DNA of 64,000 nt from Desulforhopalus sp. (GCA_030247675.1 JAOTRX010000002.1:248001-312000), one strand, 5' to 3'. Shown: positions 52,113-61,221, counted from the first letter of the stretch. Numbers and translations: made by a program. The notes: generated by a model from the letters alone, not told the origin.

Positions 52113-53618
52113 ATGGAAACTGTGCGCATTCTGGTCATCGATGATGAGAAGGTTATCCGAGAAGGAGTAGAGCGCGCCCTGGTAAAGAGCGGCTATGAAA
52201 TTGCCAAGGCAGAGGATGGCAATAGGGGCCTAGAGCTGCTGAAGGAACAAAAATTCGATATTGTTCTTACCGACCTGATGATGCCCGGTCTCGATGGTTT
52301 TGCCGTTCTTGATTGGATACAGGAAAACCAGCCACAAGTCCAAGTTATCGTTATTACGGGATTTGCCACGGTGACCAAGGCTGTGAGTGCTATGAAGCAA
52401 GGGGCCTTTGATTTTGTCGGTAAACCGTTTACCCCTGACTACATCAGGCTAGTGGTTGGCCGGGCCATCGATAAGCTGAACATGCGTGCCGAAACCGAGC
52501 GGCTCCGGGAAGAAAAAAACATGGGCCTTGAGGCCATCGATAAATCGCAGAGCCGCCTGAAAACAGTTTTCAGCTGTATGGCGGAGGCGGTTGTTATCAC
52601 CGATACCGAAGGGATAGTTGTGCTGCACAACCCGGCGGCAATTAAAATTCTCGAGATTCAGACTGATCCATTCATTGGCAAACATCTGGCAGCCTCTATT
52701 CGAGATGCAACAGCGGTCAAGGTGATTGAAGAGGCCATGAGCAAAGCCATGGTGGTAACAAGGGAGTTTCCGCCTGGCTCTATTTCTAGAAAATTTCTCC
52801 GGGCCTATTGTTCACCGGTCACCAACGAGCAGGGTGCGGTGATCGGTTCGGTTACTACCTTTGAGGACATTAGCGCCCACAAACAAATCGATAAAATGAA
52901 GTCCGATTTCGTGGCCATGGTCGCTCATGAATTGAAATCGCCCCTCGCCTCAATCGAGCAGATGATTTATGCCTTGCAGATCGGCTGTGAGCATGAGGCG
53001 ACCAGTTCATGCAATGCCTTGCATGGGAGGATGACGACACGGACCAAAGATTTGCTGCGTCTCATTGAGAACCTTCTCAATCTATCAAAACTTGAAAGCG
53101 GAACGGTGGTCTTCAATCTTGAACCGGTACGAGGTGAGGATATCATCCGCGACGTCATTGAAATTGCCAGGCCGCAGGCGGACGGCAAGGGCATAGACCT
53201 CCAGTACAGGCCGTGTGGCGAAGATTGGGCGTTCAACGTCGATTACGATCATATGCGCACAGCGATTATGAACATCGTTTCAAATAGCATTAAATACACG
53301 CCGGATGGTGGTCAAGTTCTCTTGAGCACCGAGGTTATCGGCGGTTTTGTTAATTTCATCGTGCAGGATACTGGTATTGGCATTAGCAAAGAAGACCTTC
53401 CCCATATATTCGATCGTTTCTTCCGGGTAAAAGGCAAGGCTACACGCCATATAACCGGATCGGGACTGGGGCTTGCGTTGGTCAAAGAGGTAGTCGAAGC
53501 CCATCAAGGGTACCTTGATGTGCAGTCGACACCCCAGGTTGGCACTACCTTTATCTTAAGTTTTCCCCTGGTCCAAAGAAGCGGTGGGTTGGCTGCAGAG
53601 GCTAGGTCGTCCAATTAA
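52113..53618 (+). CDS. Receiver-PAS-histidine kinase hybrid
   Basis: A 501-aa soluble kinase with reversed domain order: an N-terminal receiver (phosphoacceptor Asp near 54 in VLTDLMMPGLDG), a PAS domain (about 150-260, GIVVLHNPAAIKILEIQTD) and HisKA-HATPase (MVAHELKSPLASIEQ, His near 272; NIVSNSIKYTPDGG; GSGLGLALVKEVVEAHQG). Such kinases accept phosphate from another kinase before signalling on. The ATG at 52113 is preferred over an in-frame GTG at 52080 because the receiver begins there; the ribosome binding site is weak. Convergent with the HD-GYP gene, about 200 bp apart. Confidence 0.9.
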   Translation: METVRILVIDDEKVIREGVERALVKSGYEIAKAEDGNRGLELLKEQKFDIVLTDLMMPGLDGFAVLDWIQENQPQVQVIVITGFATVTKAVSAMKQGAFDFVGKPFTPDYIRLVVGRAIDKLNMRAETERLREEKNMGLEAIDKSQSRLKTVFSCMAEAVVITDTEGIVVLHNPAAIKILEIQTDPFIGKHLAASIRDATAVKVIEEAMSKAMVVTREFPPGSISRKFLRAYCSPVTNEQGAVIGSVTTFEDISAHKQIDKMKSDFVAMVAHELKSPLASIEQMIYALQIGCEHEATSSCNALHGRMTTRTKDLLRLIENLLNLSKLESGTVVFNLEPVRGEDIIRDVIEIARPQADGKGIDLQYRPCGEDWAFNVDYDHMRTAIMNIVSNSIKYTPDGGQVLLSTEVIGGFVNFIVQDTGIGISKEDLPHIFDRFFRVKGKATRHITGSGLGLALVKEVVEAHQGYLDVQSTPQVGTTFILSFPLVQRSGGLAAEARSSN

Positions 53619-53826
53619 CAGCATCTGCCGCTATTGAAAGCTTCCGTCTTCTAGCTCGCAGGCAAAATATATTGTCGGTTGCTCTGCTTTTATTGCATCA
53701 TCATTCCGGTTCTCAATCAAGCGTAAATTTTTGCTGCGGTACAATACGGCAACTCGCCGCATTGCACTGTACTTTCTCATTGCGGCTTGTTTGCAGGTTT
53801 GTTCCAATCTTAATTGGGAAATAGAA

Positions 53827-54870
53827 TTAGTCGGTAAAACGATTGCGAATTGCTGCGAATTTATCGAAATTTCGGGAAAAGTGCTCAAACAGAATGGGGT
53901 CGAAGTGTTGTCCGCGGCCCTCGCTCATGATTGCTAAGGCCTCGTCAAGAGGCACCGCCTTTTTGTAGACGCGTTCCGTGGTCAGGGCGTCGAATACATC
54001 GCAGATTGCCCCTATTCGTCCCGTGATCGGGATCTTTTCGCCGGCAAGGCGATTTGGATAGCCACTGCCGTCGAATTTTTCATGATGGTTGAGGGCAATT
54101 TCCGCGCCGAGGCTGAGGATGTCGGAGGTGGATTCGGAAAGGATACGATAACCGATCACGCAATGGGTCTTCATGATATTGAATTCCTCGGCCGTGAGCT
54201 TGCCGGGTTTTAACAAAATAGTGTCGGATATGCCAATTTTGCCTACATCATGGAGAGGGGCGGCTATCTTGATTTTTTGACAATAGGATTCCGGAAGCGG
54301 GCACAGCCGGGCCAATTGCTCCGAGTAATGGCCCATTCTTATGGTATGTTTAGCAGTTTCGTTGTCCCTGAATTCTGCGGCCTTCGAGAGGATGTGGATC
54401 GACTCCTCCCGCGATTTAAACAACTCTCTGGTGCGCTCCTCTATCAGGATCTCAAGTTCTTCACGATGCCGCCTGTTTTCGATCTCCAGTTGCCGGCGTC
54501 GAAGGGCGTTGGCAATATTGATAACCAGCTCGTTAGCCTGAAAGGGCTTGGTTACATAGCCGTAAGCGCCCATACGCAGGGTTTCTATGGCAGTTTCACG
54601 GTCATCGACACCAGTTACCATGATGACGGCGAGGTCCGGGTAACGCTGCAAGGCAATACCGAGAAGTTCCACCCCCGATATGGCGTTCATATTAATGTCG
54701 CTGATTAGTAGATCGATGGGTTGTTCGGCGAGTATGGTTAGGGCGGACTCCGCATCTTCCGCTAAGCTGTAGCGATATCCTTCCATTTCAACAATAGCAG
54801 CGATAACGCCCCGAACCTGTCGTTCGTCGTCGACAATCAGTATCTTCTCTCGTGCATTTACCTCAGTCAT
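53827..54870 (-). CDS. Response regulator with HD-GYP domain
   Basis: A 347-aa cytoplasmic protein: receiver domain (DDER near 14-17, phosphoacceptor Asp58 in LLISDINM, conserved Lys in VTKPF), a coiled-coil linker around residues 125-155, and an HD-GYP phosphodiesterase domain with HDVGKIG at 207-213 and HHEKFDGSGYP at 262-272. HD-GYP proteins hydrolyse cyclic di-GMP or cGAMP. All catalytic motifs look intact. It converges on the kinase at 52113, which suggests a phosphorelay that ends in second-messenger turnover. The ATG has GGTGCC-like spacing upstream and no strong ribosome binding site. Confidence 0.93.
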   Translation of the reverse strand: MTEVNAREKILIVDDERQVRGVIAAIVEMEGYRYSLAEDAESALTILAEQPIDLLISDINMNAISGVELLGIALQRYPDLAVIMVTGVDDRETAIETLRMGAYGYVTKPFQANELVINIANALRRRQLEIENRRHREELEILIEERTRELFKSREESIHILSKAAEFRDNETAKHTIRMGHYSEQLARLCPLPESYCQKIKIAAPLHDVGKIGISDTILLKPGKLTAEEFNIMKTHCVIGYRILSESTSDILSLGAEIALNHHEKFDGSGYPNRLAGEKIPITGRIGAICDVFDALTTERVYKKAVPLDEALAIMSEGRGQHFDPILFEHFSRNFDKFAAIRNRFTD

Positions 54871-55222
54871 GGCACCTTCTTATCCTCGATGCTTTTTTCG
54901 AAGAGAAAAATTATGTAAGGAATGTAATAGACACAAGGTCAGACGGTCTTTATCGGCACTCTGTCACCCACTTTTTTATATAATCACAAATCACAATAGG
55001 AATGCAACGGGCTTTGTAAAAAGGAAGGAAGTCAGTGGCGGGCTGTGTGGCGCGCAAACTCAGGGGGATAGACTGAGGAAGGACGTTCCGTCTATCAGGG
55101 ATGTGGCTTGGTGATATGCGAGATAATAGATACGACTTCACTTTTTACTGGACCCCTCAATGGAGTATCGCCGAAGGAGGGGCCCGGTGGAAGTGCTTTG
55201 ACGAATGTGCAGTGGTGATTTT
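54871..55222. other. Gap between HD-GYP and ABC-F genes
   Basis: 352 bp. The only structured element is a hairpin, GGACCCCTC at 55150-55158 and GAGGGGCCC at 55177-55185, close to the end of the ABC-F gene and lacking a T-tract. No coding frame or known riboswitch was recognised. Confidence 0.4.
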
Positions 55223-56848
55223 TCAGGCGGCTTGCTTATCAAGATAGCCGTTTTCACCCGTCTCTTTTGTTGCGAGATATTCGTCGAAGGTCATCATCAT
55301 ATCGATAATACCGTCTGGAGTAATTTCGACAATTCGGTTGGCGATTGTTGATACAAATTGATGGTCATGGGAGGAAAAGAGCACAATCTCAGGGAAGGCA
55401 ATCAGGCCATTGTTCAGGGCGGTAATTGACTCCAGATCGAGGTGGTTGGTTGGTTCATCGAGGATCAGCGCATTTGCGTCGGCAAGCATCATTTTGGCGA
55501 GCATGCAGCGTACCCGTTCGCCTCCGGAGAGGACCGAGGTCTTTTTTAGTGCCTCTTCCCCTGAGAAAAGCATTTTACCAAGAAATCCACGGATAAAGCT
55601 CTCCGTTTCCTTGACTGGCGCATACTGCCGCAGCCAGCCGACCAGATCCATTTCGCCACTGTTGAAGTATTGGCCGTTTTCCTTGGGGAAGTAGGAATTT
55701 TTCATGGTCACTCCCCAGCGGAAACTGCCTTCGTCCGGCTGCATCTCTCCTGCCAGAATCTGAAACAGGGTGGTCTTTGCCAGGCTGTTGGTGCCGATGA
55801 AGGCGATTTTGTCACCCTTGTTGACAGTGAGGGTGAGGTCGCGAAACATCGAGACACCATCAATTGTTTTACTAAGACCCTTGATCTCGAGAATGATATC
55901 ACCGCAGGGCCGCTCGGGTTTAAAGGTTATATAGGGGTATTTTCGCGAAGAGCAGGGCATTTCCTCAATGGTGAGTTTTTCCAGCAGTTTTTTCCGGGAG
56001 GTTGCCTGCTTTGCTTTCGAGGCGTTCGAACTGAATCGGCGGATAAATTCCTTGAGCTCTTCAGCCTTGGCCTTGGCCTTTTTGCTCTCCGTTTCCCTTT
56101 GGTGAAAATGCAGTTGGCTGGCTTCATACCAGAAGTCGTAATTGCCTACGTAAACCTGGATTTTGCCAAAATCGATATCGGCCATATGGGTGCAGACCTG
56201 ATTGAGAAAATGGCGGTCGTGGGAGACAATGATAACTGTATTCTGGAAGCGGGAGAGAAATTCCTCAAGCCAGTTAATGGTAGGTAAGTCGAGCTGGTTG
56301 GTTGGTTCGTCGAGAAGGAGTATATCCGGATTACCGAAAAGAGCCTGGGCGAGCAGCACCCGCACTTTGTCGGCACCATCGAGTTCCTTCATTTTCTTTT
56401 CTCGCATCTCTTCCGGGACGCCAAGCCCCTTCAAAAGGACGGCCACCTCCGCTTCCGCCTCATAGCCGTTCATTTCCCCGAACTTTGCTTCGAGTTCCGC
56501 GGAACGGACGCCATCCTCCTCGGAAAAATCAGCTTTGGCGTAGATGGCCTCACGTTCGGCCATGATCTTGAAAAGTTTTTTGTGGCCCATGAGCACGGTG
56601 TTGATAACCGAGTGTTCGTCGAAGGCGAATTGGTCTTGGCTGAGGACCGCAATACGTTCTCGGGGACCCTTGCTTATCTCTCCCCGGTCAGGTTCGAGCT
56701 GGCCGGCAAGGATCTTGAGAAAAGTTGATTTGCCGGCACCGTTTGCTCCGATGAGACCGTAGCAGTTGCCGGGTGTGAACTTTATGTTGACGTCTTGGAA
56801 GATAACCCTCTTGCCATAGGAGAGAGCAATGTTGGATGCGGTAATCAT
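55223..56848 (-). CDS. ABC-F ATPase (YbiT-like) with a degenerate second Walker A
   Basis: A 541-aa cytoplasmic protein with two ABC ATPase domains and no membrane segments; ABC-F proteins act on the ribosome in translation control. Domain 1: Walker A GANGAGKST and Walker B ILLLDEPTNQLD, but the signature reads LDGADKVRV rather than LSGGE. Domain 2: signature LSGGERVRC and Walker B ALILDEPTNHLD are normal, while Walker A reads GTNSLAKTT near residue 350, with the invariant Gly before Lys replaced by Ala. The linker with SSNASKAKQATSRKKLL is typical of ABC-F. Asymmetric or degenerate sites occur in this group. The start ATG is next to a weak ribosome binding site; the next gene upstream is the 49-aa basic ORF. 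Confidence 0.9.
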   Translation of the reverse strand: MITASNIALSYGKRVIFQDVNIKFTPGNCYGLIGANGAGKSTFLKILAGQLEPDRGEISKGPRERIAVLSQDQFAFDEHSVINTVLMGHKKLFKIMAEREAIYAKADFSEEDGVRSAELEAKFGEMNGYEAEAEVAVLLKGLGVPEEMREKKMKELDGADKVRVLLAQALFGNPDILLLDEPTNQLDLPTINWLEEFLSRFQNTVIIVSHDRHFLNQVCTHMADIDFGKIQVYVGNYDFWYEASQLHFHQRETESKKAKAKAEELKEFIRRFSSNASKAKQATSRKKLLEKLTIEEMPCSSRKYPYITFKPERPCGDIILEIKGLSKTIDGVSMFRDLTLTVNKGDKIAFIGTNSLAKTTLFQILAGEMQPDEGSFRWGVTMKNSYFPKENGQYFNSGEMDLVGWLRQYAPVKETESFIRGFLGKMLFSGEEALKKTSVLSGGERVRCMLAKMMLADANALILDEPTNHLDLESITALNNGLIAFPEIVLFSSHDHQFVSTIANRIVEITPDGIIDMMMTFDEYLATKETGENGYLDKQAA

Positions 56849-56918
56849 GGTTATGTCCTCAGAAAAGCCAACAGGATATCCCCATGGCCTAAAATGAATT
56901 TACATAAATAATAAGCAG

Positions 56919-57068
56919 TTATGACTGGTCATCCGGAAGATCGAGGTCGTCTTTGTCGGTTTCGGGATTTTTCTGCTTTTCCAGTTTTTGCTGGCGTTTT
57001 TCTTCTTTTTTCTTCTTTTTAGCCAGCTCTTTCTGGCGCTTTTCAAATGAATAGTTGGGTTTCGCCAT
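56919..57068 (-). CDS. Small basic conserved protein
   Basis: A 49-aa ORF, minus strand, beginning MAKPNYSFEKRQKELAKKKK and ending in an acidic tail DLDLPDDQS. Small proteins starting SKPNYSFEKRQRELAKKKKK are common in proteobacteria and uncharacterised. The highly charged, predicted helical sequence suggests a nucleic-acid or ribosome associated role. A purine-rich GGAGACTC lies before the ATG. It sits between an ABC-F and a cold-shock gene, which fits a translation-related context, but this is only association. Confidence 0.75.
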   Translation of the reverse strand: MAKPNYSFEKRQKELAKKKKKEEKRQQKLEKQKNPETDKDDLDLPDDQS

Positions 57069-57190
57069 AAGAGTCTCCTTCCGTTGTGTTGCCTTTGGAT
57101 AACGATATAACCAGAAAGGTCCCTGGGGATAATCCGCAGGTTGTGCGGAAAAATCTCTGAGGGACCCGTCTGGTTATTGTCAGGTCATGC

Positions 57191-57213
57191 AAAAACCCCG
57201 GACATCACCGGGG
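57191..57213 (-). terminator. Intrinsic terminator of the cold-shock gene
   Basis: On the minus strand, CCCCGG and CCGGGG form a 6-bp stem with a TGATGT loop, followed by five T. It begins 27 bases after the csp stop codon. Confidence 0.88.
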
Positions 57214-57239
57214 TCTTGCCAAGCGTTTGCGACGAGCTG

Positions 57240-57440
57240 TTATTGCTGAACAACGTTTGCGGCTGCCGGACCTTTGGGGCCGTCGACGACCTCGAAGGTA
57301 ACTCGCGCACCTTCCTCCAGGGATTTAAAGCCCTGGGCCTGAATGGCAGTGTGGTGAACAAAGATATCCTTGCCGCCGTCCTGCTCAATGAATCCAAAAC
57401 CTTTTGCATCGTTAAACCATTTTACTGTTCCTTGTGCCAT
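57240..57440 (-). CDS. cspA: Cold-shock domain protein
   Basis: A 66-aa RNA-binding beta-barrel protein. The RNP1 motif KGFGFI and RNP2 motif DIFVHH are intact, and the start [20 protein letters not shown] is typical. It binds single-stranded RNA as a chaperone. It lies downstream of the rhlE helicase gene on the same strand with a 104-bp gap, a logical pairing for RNA remodelling in the cold. An AAAGGAG ribosome binding site precedes the ATG, and a GGGGG/CCCCC hairpin lies just upstream of it. Confidence 0.97.
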   Translation of the reverse strand: MAQGTVKWFNDAKGFGFIEQDGGKDIFVHHTAIQAQGFKSLEEGARVTFEVVDGPKGPAAANVVQQ

Positions 57441-57460
57441 CTTGTACTACTCCTTTGTTC

Positions 57461-57474
57461 GGGGGTTTTCCCCC
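57461..57474 (-). promoter_or_regulatory. Hairpin directly upstream of the csp ribosome binding site
   Basis: On the minus strand, GGGGG and CCCCC around an AAAA loop, about 10 bases before AAAGGAG. The position suggests translational control of csp or an mRNA-stability element. A second weak hairpin (GTCTGG/CCAGAC) is nearer the rhlE end. Confidence 0.5.
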
Positions 57475-57544
57475 TTTGTCATGTAGCCGAAATATCACCT
57501 GACACTTCGACTGGAAGTCTGGGAATCCAGACAAAAAAATTCTA

Positions 57545-58816
57545 TTACCGCTGGTACGGCTTTCTTGTGCCGAAATCGAAGGCACAGGCCTTATCGCGTC
57601 GGCTTTTTCCTTCAGTGGTCCGAGGGGTAGCTTTCTTTGCTCGAGGCATCTGCCGGGTTGAGGTTTCACGTCTTTCGTCCCGGCGGTCTTCTTCCATTGA
57701 AGGTGCAAAAACGGGGGTAATTTCGCGGGTCATTTTTTTACCGAGAGTACGCTCGATCAGTGCAACCATCTTGCCATCTTCGTGGCCGGCGAAAGTCAAT
57801 GCCTGGCCGGTGCGGGACGCTCGACCGGTACGCCCGGTCCGGTGGGTGTAGGTTTCGGCGGTATCCGGCATGTCATAATTAATGACGTGGGAAATACCGG
57901 TCACATCAATGCCTCGGGCGGCAATGTCTGTTGCAACGAGGATCTTATAGGTGCCGTCGCGAAAACCGTCAAGCGCCTGTTGGCGCTTCTGTTGAGAAAG
58001 GTTTCCTTGTATCGACGCGGCATTGAAGCCTGAAGACTCCAGCTGCAATGCCAGGCTTTTCGCCTTATGTTTGGTACGAGTAAACACCAATGTGCTAGTC
58101 ATTTCTCGTTCTTTAATGATATTTTTCAGTAAAGAGGTCTTTTGGCTGGTTGTCACCTGAAAGAGACTATGGGAGATCGACGGGGCCGGCAGGGTATGGT
58201 TGATCTGTACGGTAACTGGATTGTTGAGGATCTCTTCTGCCAGATGGCGAATTTCTCCCGGCATGGTGGCGGAAAATACCAGTGATTGGCGATTTCTCGG
58301 CAACAGTCTGATGATCCGCTTTATGTCCGGGAGAAAGCCCTTGTCAAACATATGGTCAGCTTCGTCGAGGACGAGCACTTCAACGGTGCTCAGGGTCAAG
58401 GCCTTGTCGTTCAGCAGGTCGAGAAGGCGACCCGGACAGGCAACGACTATTTCTACACCTTCGCGAAGGGTCTTGATTTGTTGACCTTTGCCGACACCGC
58501 CATAAATGACGACGCTGCGGAGGTTGGTATATTGGCCCATCTTGCTGATGTTGTCGTGGATCTGTTCGGCAAGTTCCCTTGTTGGCGCAACAATGAGCGC
58601 TCGTACACCTTTGCGGGGGGCGGTTCGTAACCGCTCAAGAAGCGGGAGGACGAAGGCAGCGGTTTTGCCGGTACCGGTTTGGGCGAGACCAAGGATGTCG
58701 CGGCCCGCTAAAATCGGTGGAATTGCATCTTTTTGGATAGGGGTGGGGCTGGTGTAGCCGCAAGCGGCAATGCCGTCGGCTATGGTCGGGTGGAACTGGA
58801 AATCATTAAAACTCAT
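57545..58816 (-). CDS. rhlE: DEAD-box RNA helicase, RhlE type
   Basis: A 423-aa ATP-dependent RNA helicase. Motifs in order: Q-motif FQFHPTIADGIAACGYTSPT with TPIQKDAIP, motif I AQTGTGKT, motif II DEAD, motif III SAT, and motif VI HRTGRTGR. The C-terminal tail after residue 370 is basic and Arg/Lys-rich (ERRETSTRQMPRAKKA), typical of RhlE-like RNA-binding tails. GGAG stands four to six bases before the ATG. It probably unwinds structured RNA in ribosome assembly or cold adaptation. A cold-shock gene follows on the same strand. Confidence 0.96.
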   Translation of the reverse strand: MSFNDFQFHPTIADGIAACGYTSPTPIQKDAIPPILAGRDILGLAQTGTGKTAAFVLPLLERLRTAPRKGVRALIVAPTRELAEQIHDNISKMGQYTNLRSVVIYGGVGKGQQIKTLREGVEIVVACPGRLLDLLNDKALTLSTVEVLVLDEADHMFDKGFLPDIKRIIRLLPRNRQSLVFSATMPGEIRHLAEEILNNPVTVQINHTLPAPSISHSLFQVTTSQKTSLLKNIIKEREMTSTLVFTRTKHKAKSLALQLESSGFNAASIQGNLSQQKRQQALDGFRDGTYKILVATDIAARGIDVTGISHVINYDMPDTAETYTHRTGRTGRASRTGQALTFAGHEDGKMVALIERTLGKKMTREITPVFAPSMEEDRRDERRETSTRQMPRAKKATPRTTEGKSRRDKACAFDFGTRKPYQR

Positions 58817-59733
58817 TTAAACTCCAAAGTAATTCGTGGTGAGCTGCCAGGGCTTTTGCCGGACAGCTCGAAAGTGCGGATGCCGTAAGAATCCGCCGGT
58901 ATTTTCTGCGTTGTCTCTATCTCGTTGGGTTGTAACGAATCCGAGCTTTGTGGCTTGATGATCGTTAACGAGTCGATAAAAATGCAGTTGACTGATAAAA
59001 TGATAACGGATGGGATTGATAGCTATGACCGAAGAACAGGCAGCAAAGGAAAATCGTAATAAATTGCTAAGGTGCGGCAAAGATACCCATCCAAGGATTT
59101 CTTGCTGGCCCCTTCGGTTTAAGTAAACAGCATGAACTTCGACAGCAACGAGCGACGCTAGGGAGACAATGAGACTAACGAGGAGAACCTGAAGGAAATG
59201 TGCTTCTACTTAAGAAGATATGAACGTCCTATTATATTTACTTCCTGAATTAATACAAGCGAAATTACGATGGCTGCTTCGATTTGAAGTTATTCTCAGC
59301 GAGAATTCTCGGTTTTGAATGCTTAATATTCACGTGATAACGTGTTGTTAGATGTACCAATTCTGTAAAAAATGATGTCGGCACTTTTTTTTTAAAGACC
59401 AGGATTATTTGATTCATTTCTTTTTTTACAAGCGCTACAATATCATGACGGTAAAAATCCGCATCCACCGCAGAGCGGTATCTCATGAGTGGGGGAGGTT
59501 GAGGGGGACATCGGTAATGCCTGGAAAATTTCCTCCGAAAAACGGAGTTGTCATTTCACTAGATTGCTATCAAAAAGCCGAAATGAATTTATAAGGTACT
59601 GAACACTTCAAGGGGTTTGAGGTGATTATTTGGCTCAGGTTGTTTTCTGGCCGCATAACTCATCTGTGCGCGTTATCGACAAAAGGTGCTCAAAAGGGAA
59701 GTTGACAAAAAACTTAAACCGAGGAGAATGCCC
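58817..59733. other. Long non-coding stretch before the dodecin gene
   Basis: 917 bp without a gene I can support. Short frames exist on both strands (for example 59265-59486 minus), but none has a convincing ribosome binding site, homology or codon pattern. The part near 59200-59460 is AT-rich. A TTGACA element at 59702-59707 may be a -35 box of the dodecin promoter. It may hold small RNAs or a decayed gene. Confidence 0.4.
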
Positions 59734-59946
59734 ATGTCTGAGAGTGTTTACAAGATCATTGAACTGGTTGGATCAAGTCCTGTGTCTTGGGAAGAGGCTG
59801 CAAAAAATGCCGTTAATTCAGCGGGGCTTAGCCTACGTGACCTGCGCATCGCTGAGGTTATGACTCTCGATATGAAGATTGAGAATAATGAGCCGGCGAT
59901 ATTTCGGGCGAGGGTTAAGCTCTCCTTTAAGCTCCTTTCCGATTAG
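59734..59946 (+). CDS. Dodecin family flavin-binding protein
   Basis: A 70-aa subunit of a dodecameric flavin-storage protein. Almost the full chain matches: VYKIIELVGSSPVSWEEAAK, NAVNSAGLSLRDLRIAEVMT, LDMKIENNEPAIFRARVKLS. The Trp in the SW segment is the residue that stacks on flavin in dodecins. Start: ATG at 59734 after GAGGAG; an in-frame ATG two codons earlier is less well spaced. It likely buffers free FMN or lumichrome. A flavodoxin gene converges on it from the other side. Confidence 0.94.
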   Translation: MSESVYKIIELVGSSPVSWEEAAKNAVNSAGLSLRDLRIAEVMTLDMKIENNEPAIFRARVKLSFKLLSD

Positions 59947-59976
59947 TGCCTGACGGATTGAAACAAGAGTCATAGA

Positions 59977-60020
59977 GGCTTGAGGTAGGGCGAAAAGTAT
60001 TCCTTGCCATATCTCAAGCC
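59977..60020. terminator. Hairpin between dodecin and flavodoxin genes
   Basis: GGCTTGAG at 59977-59984 pairs with CTCAAGCC at 60013-60020; a weaker inner pairing TAGGGCG/CTTGCC may extend it. Being between convergent genes, it may be a bidirectional terminator, though T-tracts are lacking. Confidence 0.45.
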
Positions 60021-60053
60021 CGGCTAGTTGGATTCACAGCTTTGTCGCCTGCA

Positions 60054-60503
60054 TCAGTGCCTTGCCAACTTCTCGCCAAGGGACTTGCCATAGTCCTGAC
60101 AGGCCTTGATGCCTTCCGTGTTGCCAACCATATCCTCGGTAAGTTTGAGCGGTCCGAGGTCGGTCATATCCATTTTAAAAACATACATCATGGTATCAAA
60201 GAGCATTGGCGCGCTTTCACCGCTATGGGTGTGCGAACCAAAGGCACCACCGATTTTGCCAACGAGGTTGGCGAGTTCGGCCTTAAAGAGGAACTGCTTC
60301 ATTCCCCCGGTCATATCTTTGTGATAGGTCGGACAGCCGAAGATGTAGGCGTCGTAACCAACTATATCCAGTTCGTTGTCAATCTCCGAGATTTTCTTCA
60401 CTGCCACTTCAATGGCGCAGAACCGCAATCCCTCTCCGATGTAATTGGCCATTGCCTCGGTTTTGCCGGTGCGACTGTGGTAGGCGATGAGTGCTTTCTT
60501 CAT
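60054..60503 (-). CDS. Flavodoxin family protein
   Basis: A 149-aa FMN-binding electron carrier or NAD(P)H:quinone-type flavoprotein. The phosphate-binding loop is YHSRTGKTEAMANYI near residues 9-23. The middle has FGCPTYHKDMTGGMKQFLF and a FGSHTHSGESAPMLFDTMM segment at the isoalloxazine site. It is close to WrbA-like and long-chain flavodoxins used by anaerobes. Partners are not encoded nearby, except that dodecin (flavin storage) converges with it. An AGGAG-like site precedes the ATG (GGAGGGTTTC). Confidence 0.9.
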   Translation of the reverse strand: MKKALIAYHSRTGKTEAMANYIGEGLRFCAIEVAVKKISEIDNELDIVGYDAYIFGCPTYHKDMTGGMKQFLFKAELANLVGKIGGAFGSHTHSGESAPMLFDTMMYVFKMDMTDLGPLKLTEDMVGNTEGIKACQDYGKSLGEKLARH

Positions 60504-60771
60504 GAAACCCTCCTGTGATTGATGATAGTTGGAAATAGATCAATATATCCGTTTCCAGTAAATCATTGTAACCGAAATTGACCGAAAGGTCATAATTCGC
60601 AAAAGAGAAAATATTCCACCAAAAGAGGGGACTGGACATCTCCGGTGGAAAGCTTTAACCTGTAATTGAGCATATTCTGTGGGAGTTCAATTGCATCGGT
60701 GTTCTTTTCCAGATCACAAAAGAGTAACAGACAATTCCCTTGATGATGGTATCAATATAAAAGGAGGCGCT

Positions 60772-61221
60772 ATGCAGAAAGCCAGGGACATCATGACCAG
60801 CAACGTGATAACCGTAACTCCTGAGACTTCGGTCACAGATCTCGCGCGACTCCTTGCTGCGCAAAATATTGGTGGGGTGCCGGTTGTCGACGGTTCAGGT
60901 GGTCTTTTGGGGGTGGTCACTGAGAGTGATTTGATCGATCAAACGAAAAGAATCCATATCCCGACCGTCGTCGCTATTCTGGATTCCCTGATATTTCTTG
61001 AGCGGCCTAATAAAATGGAAAAAGATATCCGCAAATTTGCTGGTGCAACGGTTGCAGATATCTACTCCAAGAATCCGCTGACGGTCGACGAGGATACCCC
61101 GCTAGATGAGTTGGCAACCATCATGGCGGAAAAGAATGTCCATACCTTGCCGGTTTTACGGGAGGGAAAATTAGTCGGAGTAATCGGCAAAGGAGACATC
61201 ATCAGGACTTTGGCTTCATAG
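60772..61221 (+). CDS. CBS-domain pair protein
   Basis: A 149-aa stand-alone Bateman module: two CBS domains, VITVTPETSVTDLARLLAAQ with VVDGSGGLLGVVTESDLI, and PLTVDEDTPLDELATIMAEK with GKLVGVIGKGDIIRTLAS. Such proteins bind adenine nucleotides or other ligands and regulate enzymes or transporters. ATG at 60772 follows AAGGAGG with proper spacing, whereas an upstream in-frame start adds 31 residues of no homology. There is no fused enzyme domain. The partner is unknown. Confidence 0.92.
   Translation: MQKARDIMTSNVITVTPETSVTDLARLLAAQNIGGVPVVDGSGGLLGVVTESDLIDQTKRIHIPTVVAILDSLIFLERPNKMEKDIRKFAGATVADIYSKNPLTVDEDTPLDELATIMAEKNVHTLPVLREGKLVGVIGKGDIIRTLAS

Noticed and set aside
53631..53888. 85-codon minus-strand frame between the kinase and HD-GYP genes
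   Set aside because: It overlaps the end of the HD-GYP gene out of frame and has no start signal.
59265..59486. 73-codon minus-strand frame in the long gap
   Set aside because: No ribosome binding site, no recognisable family, atypical composition.
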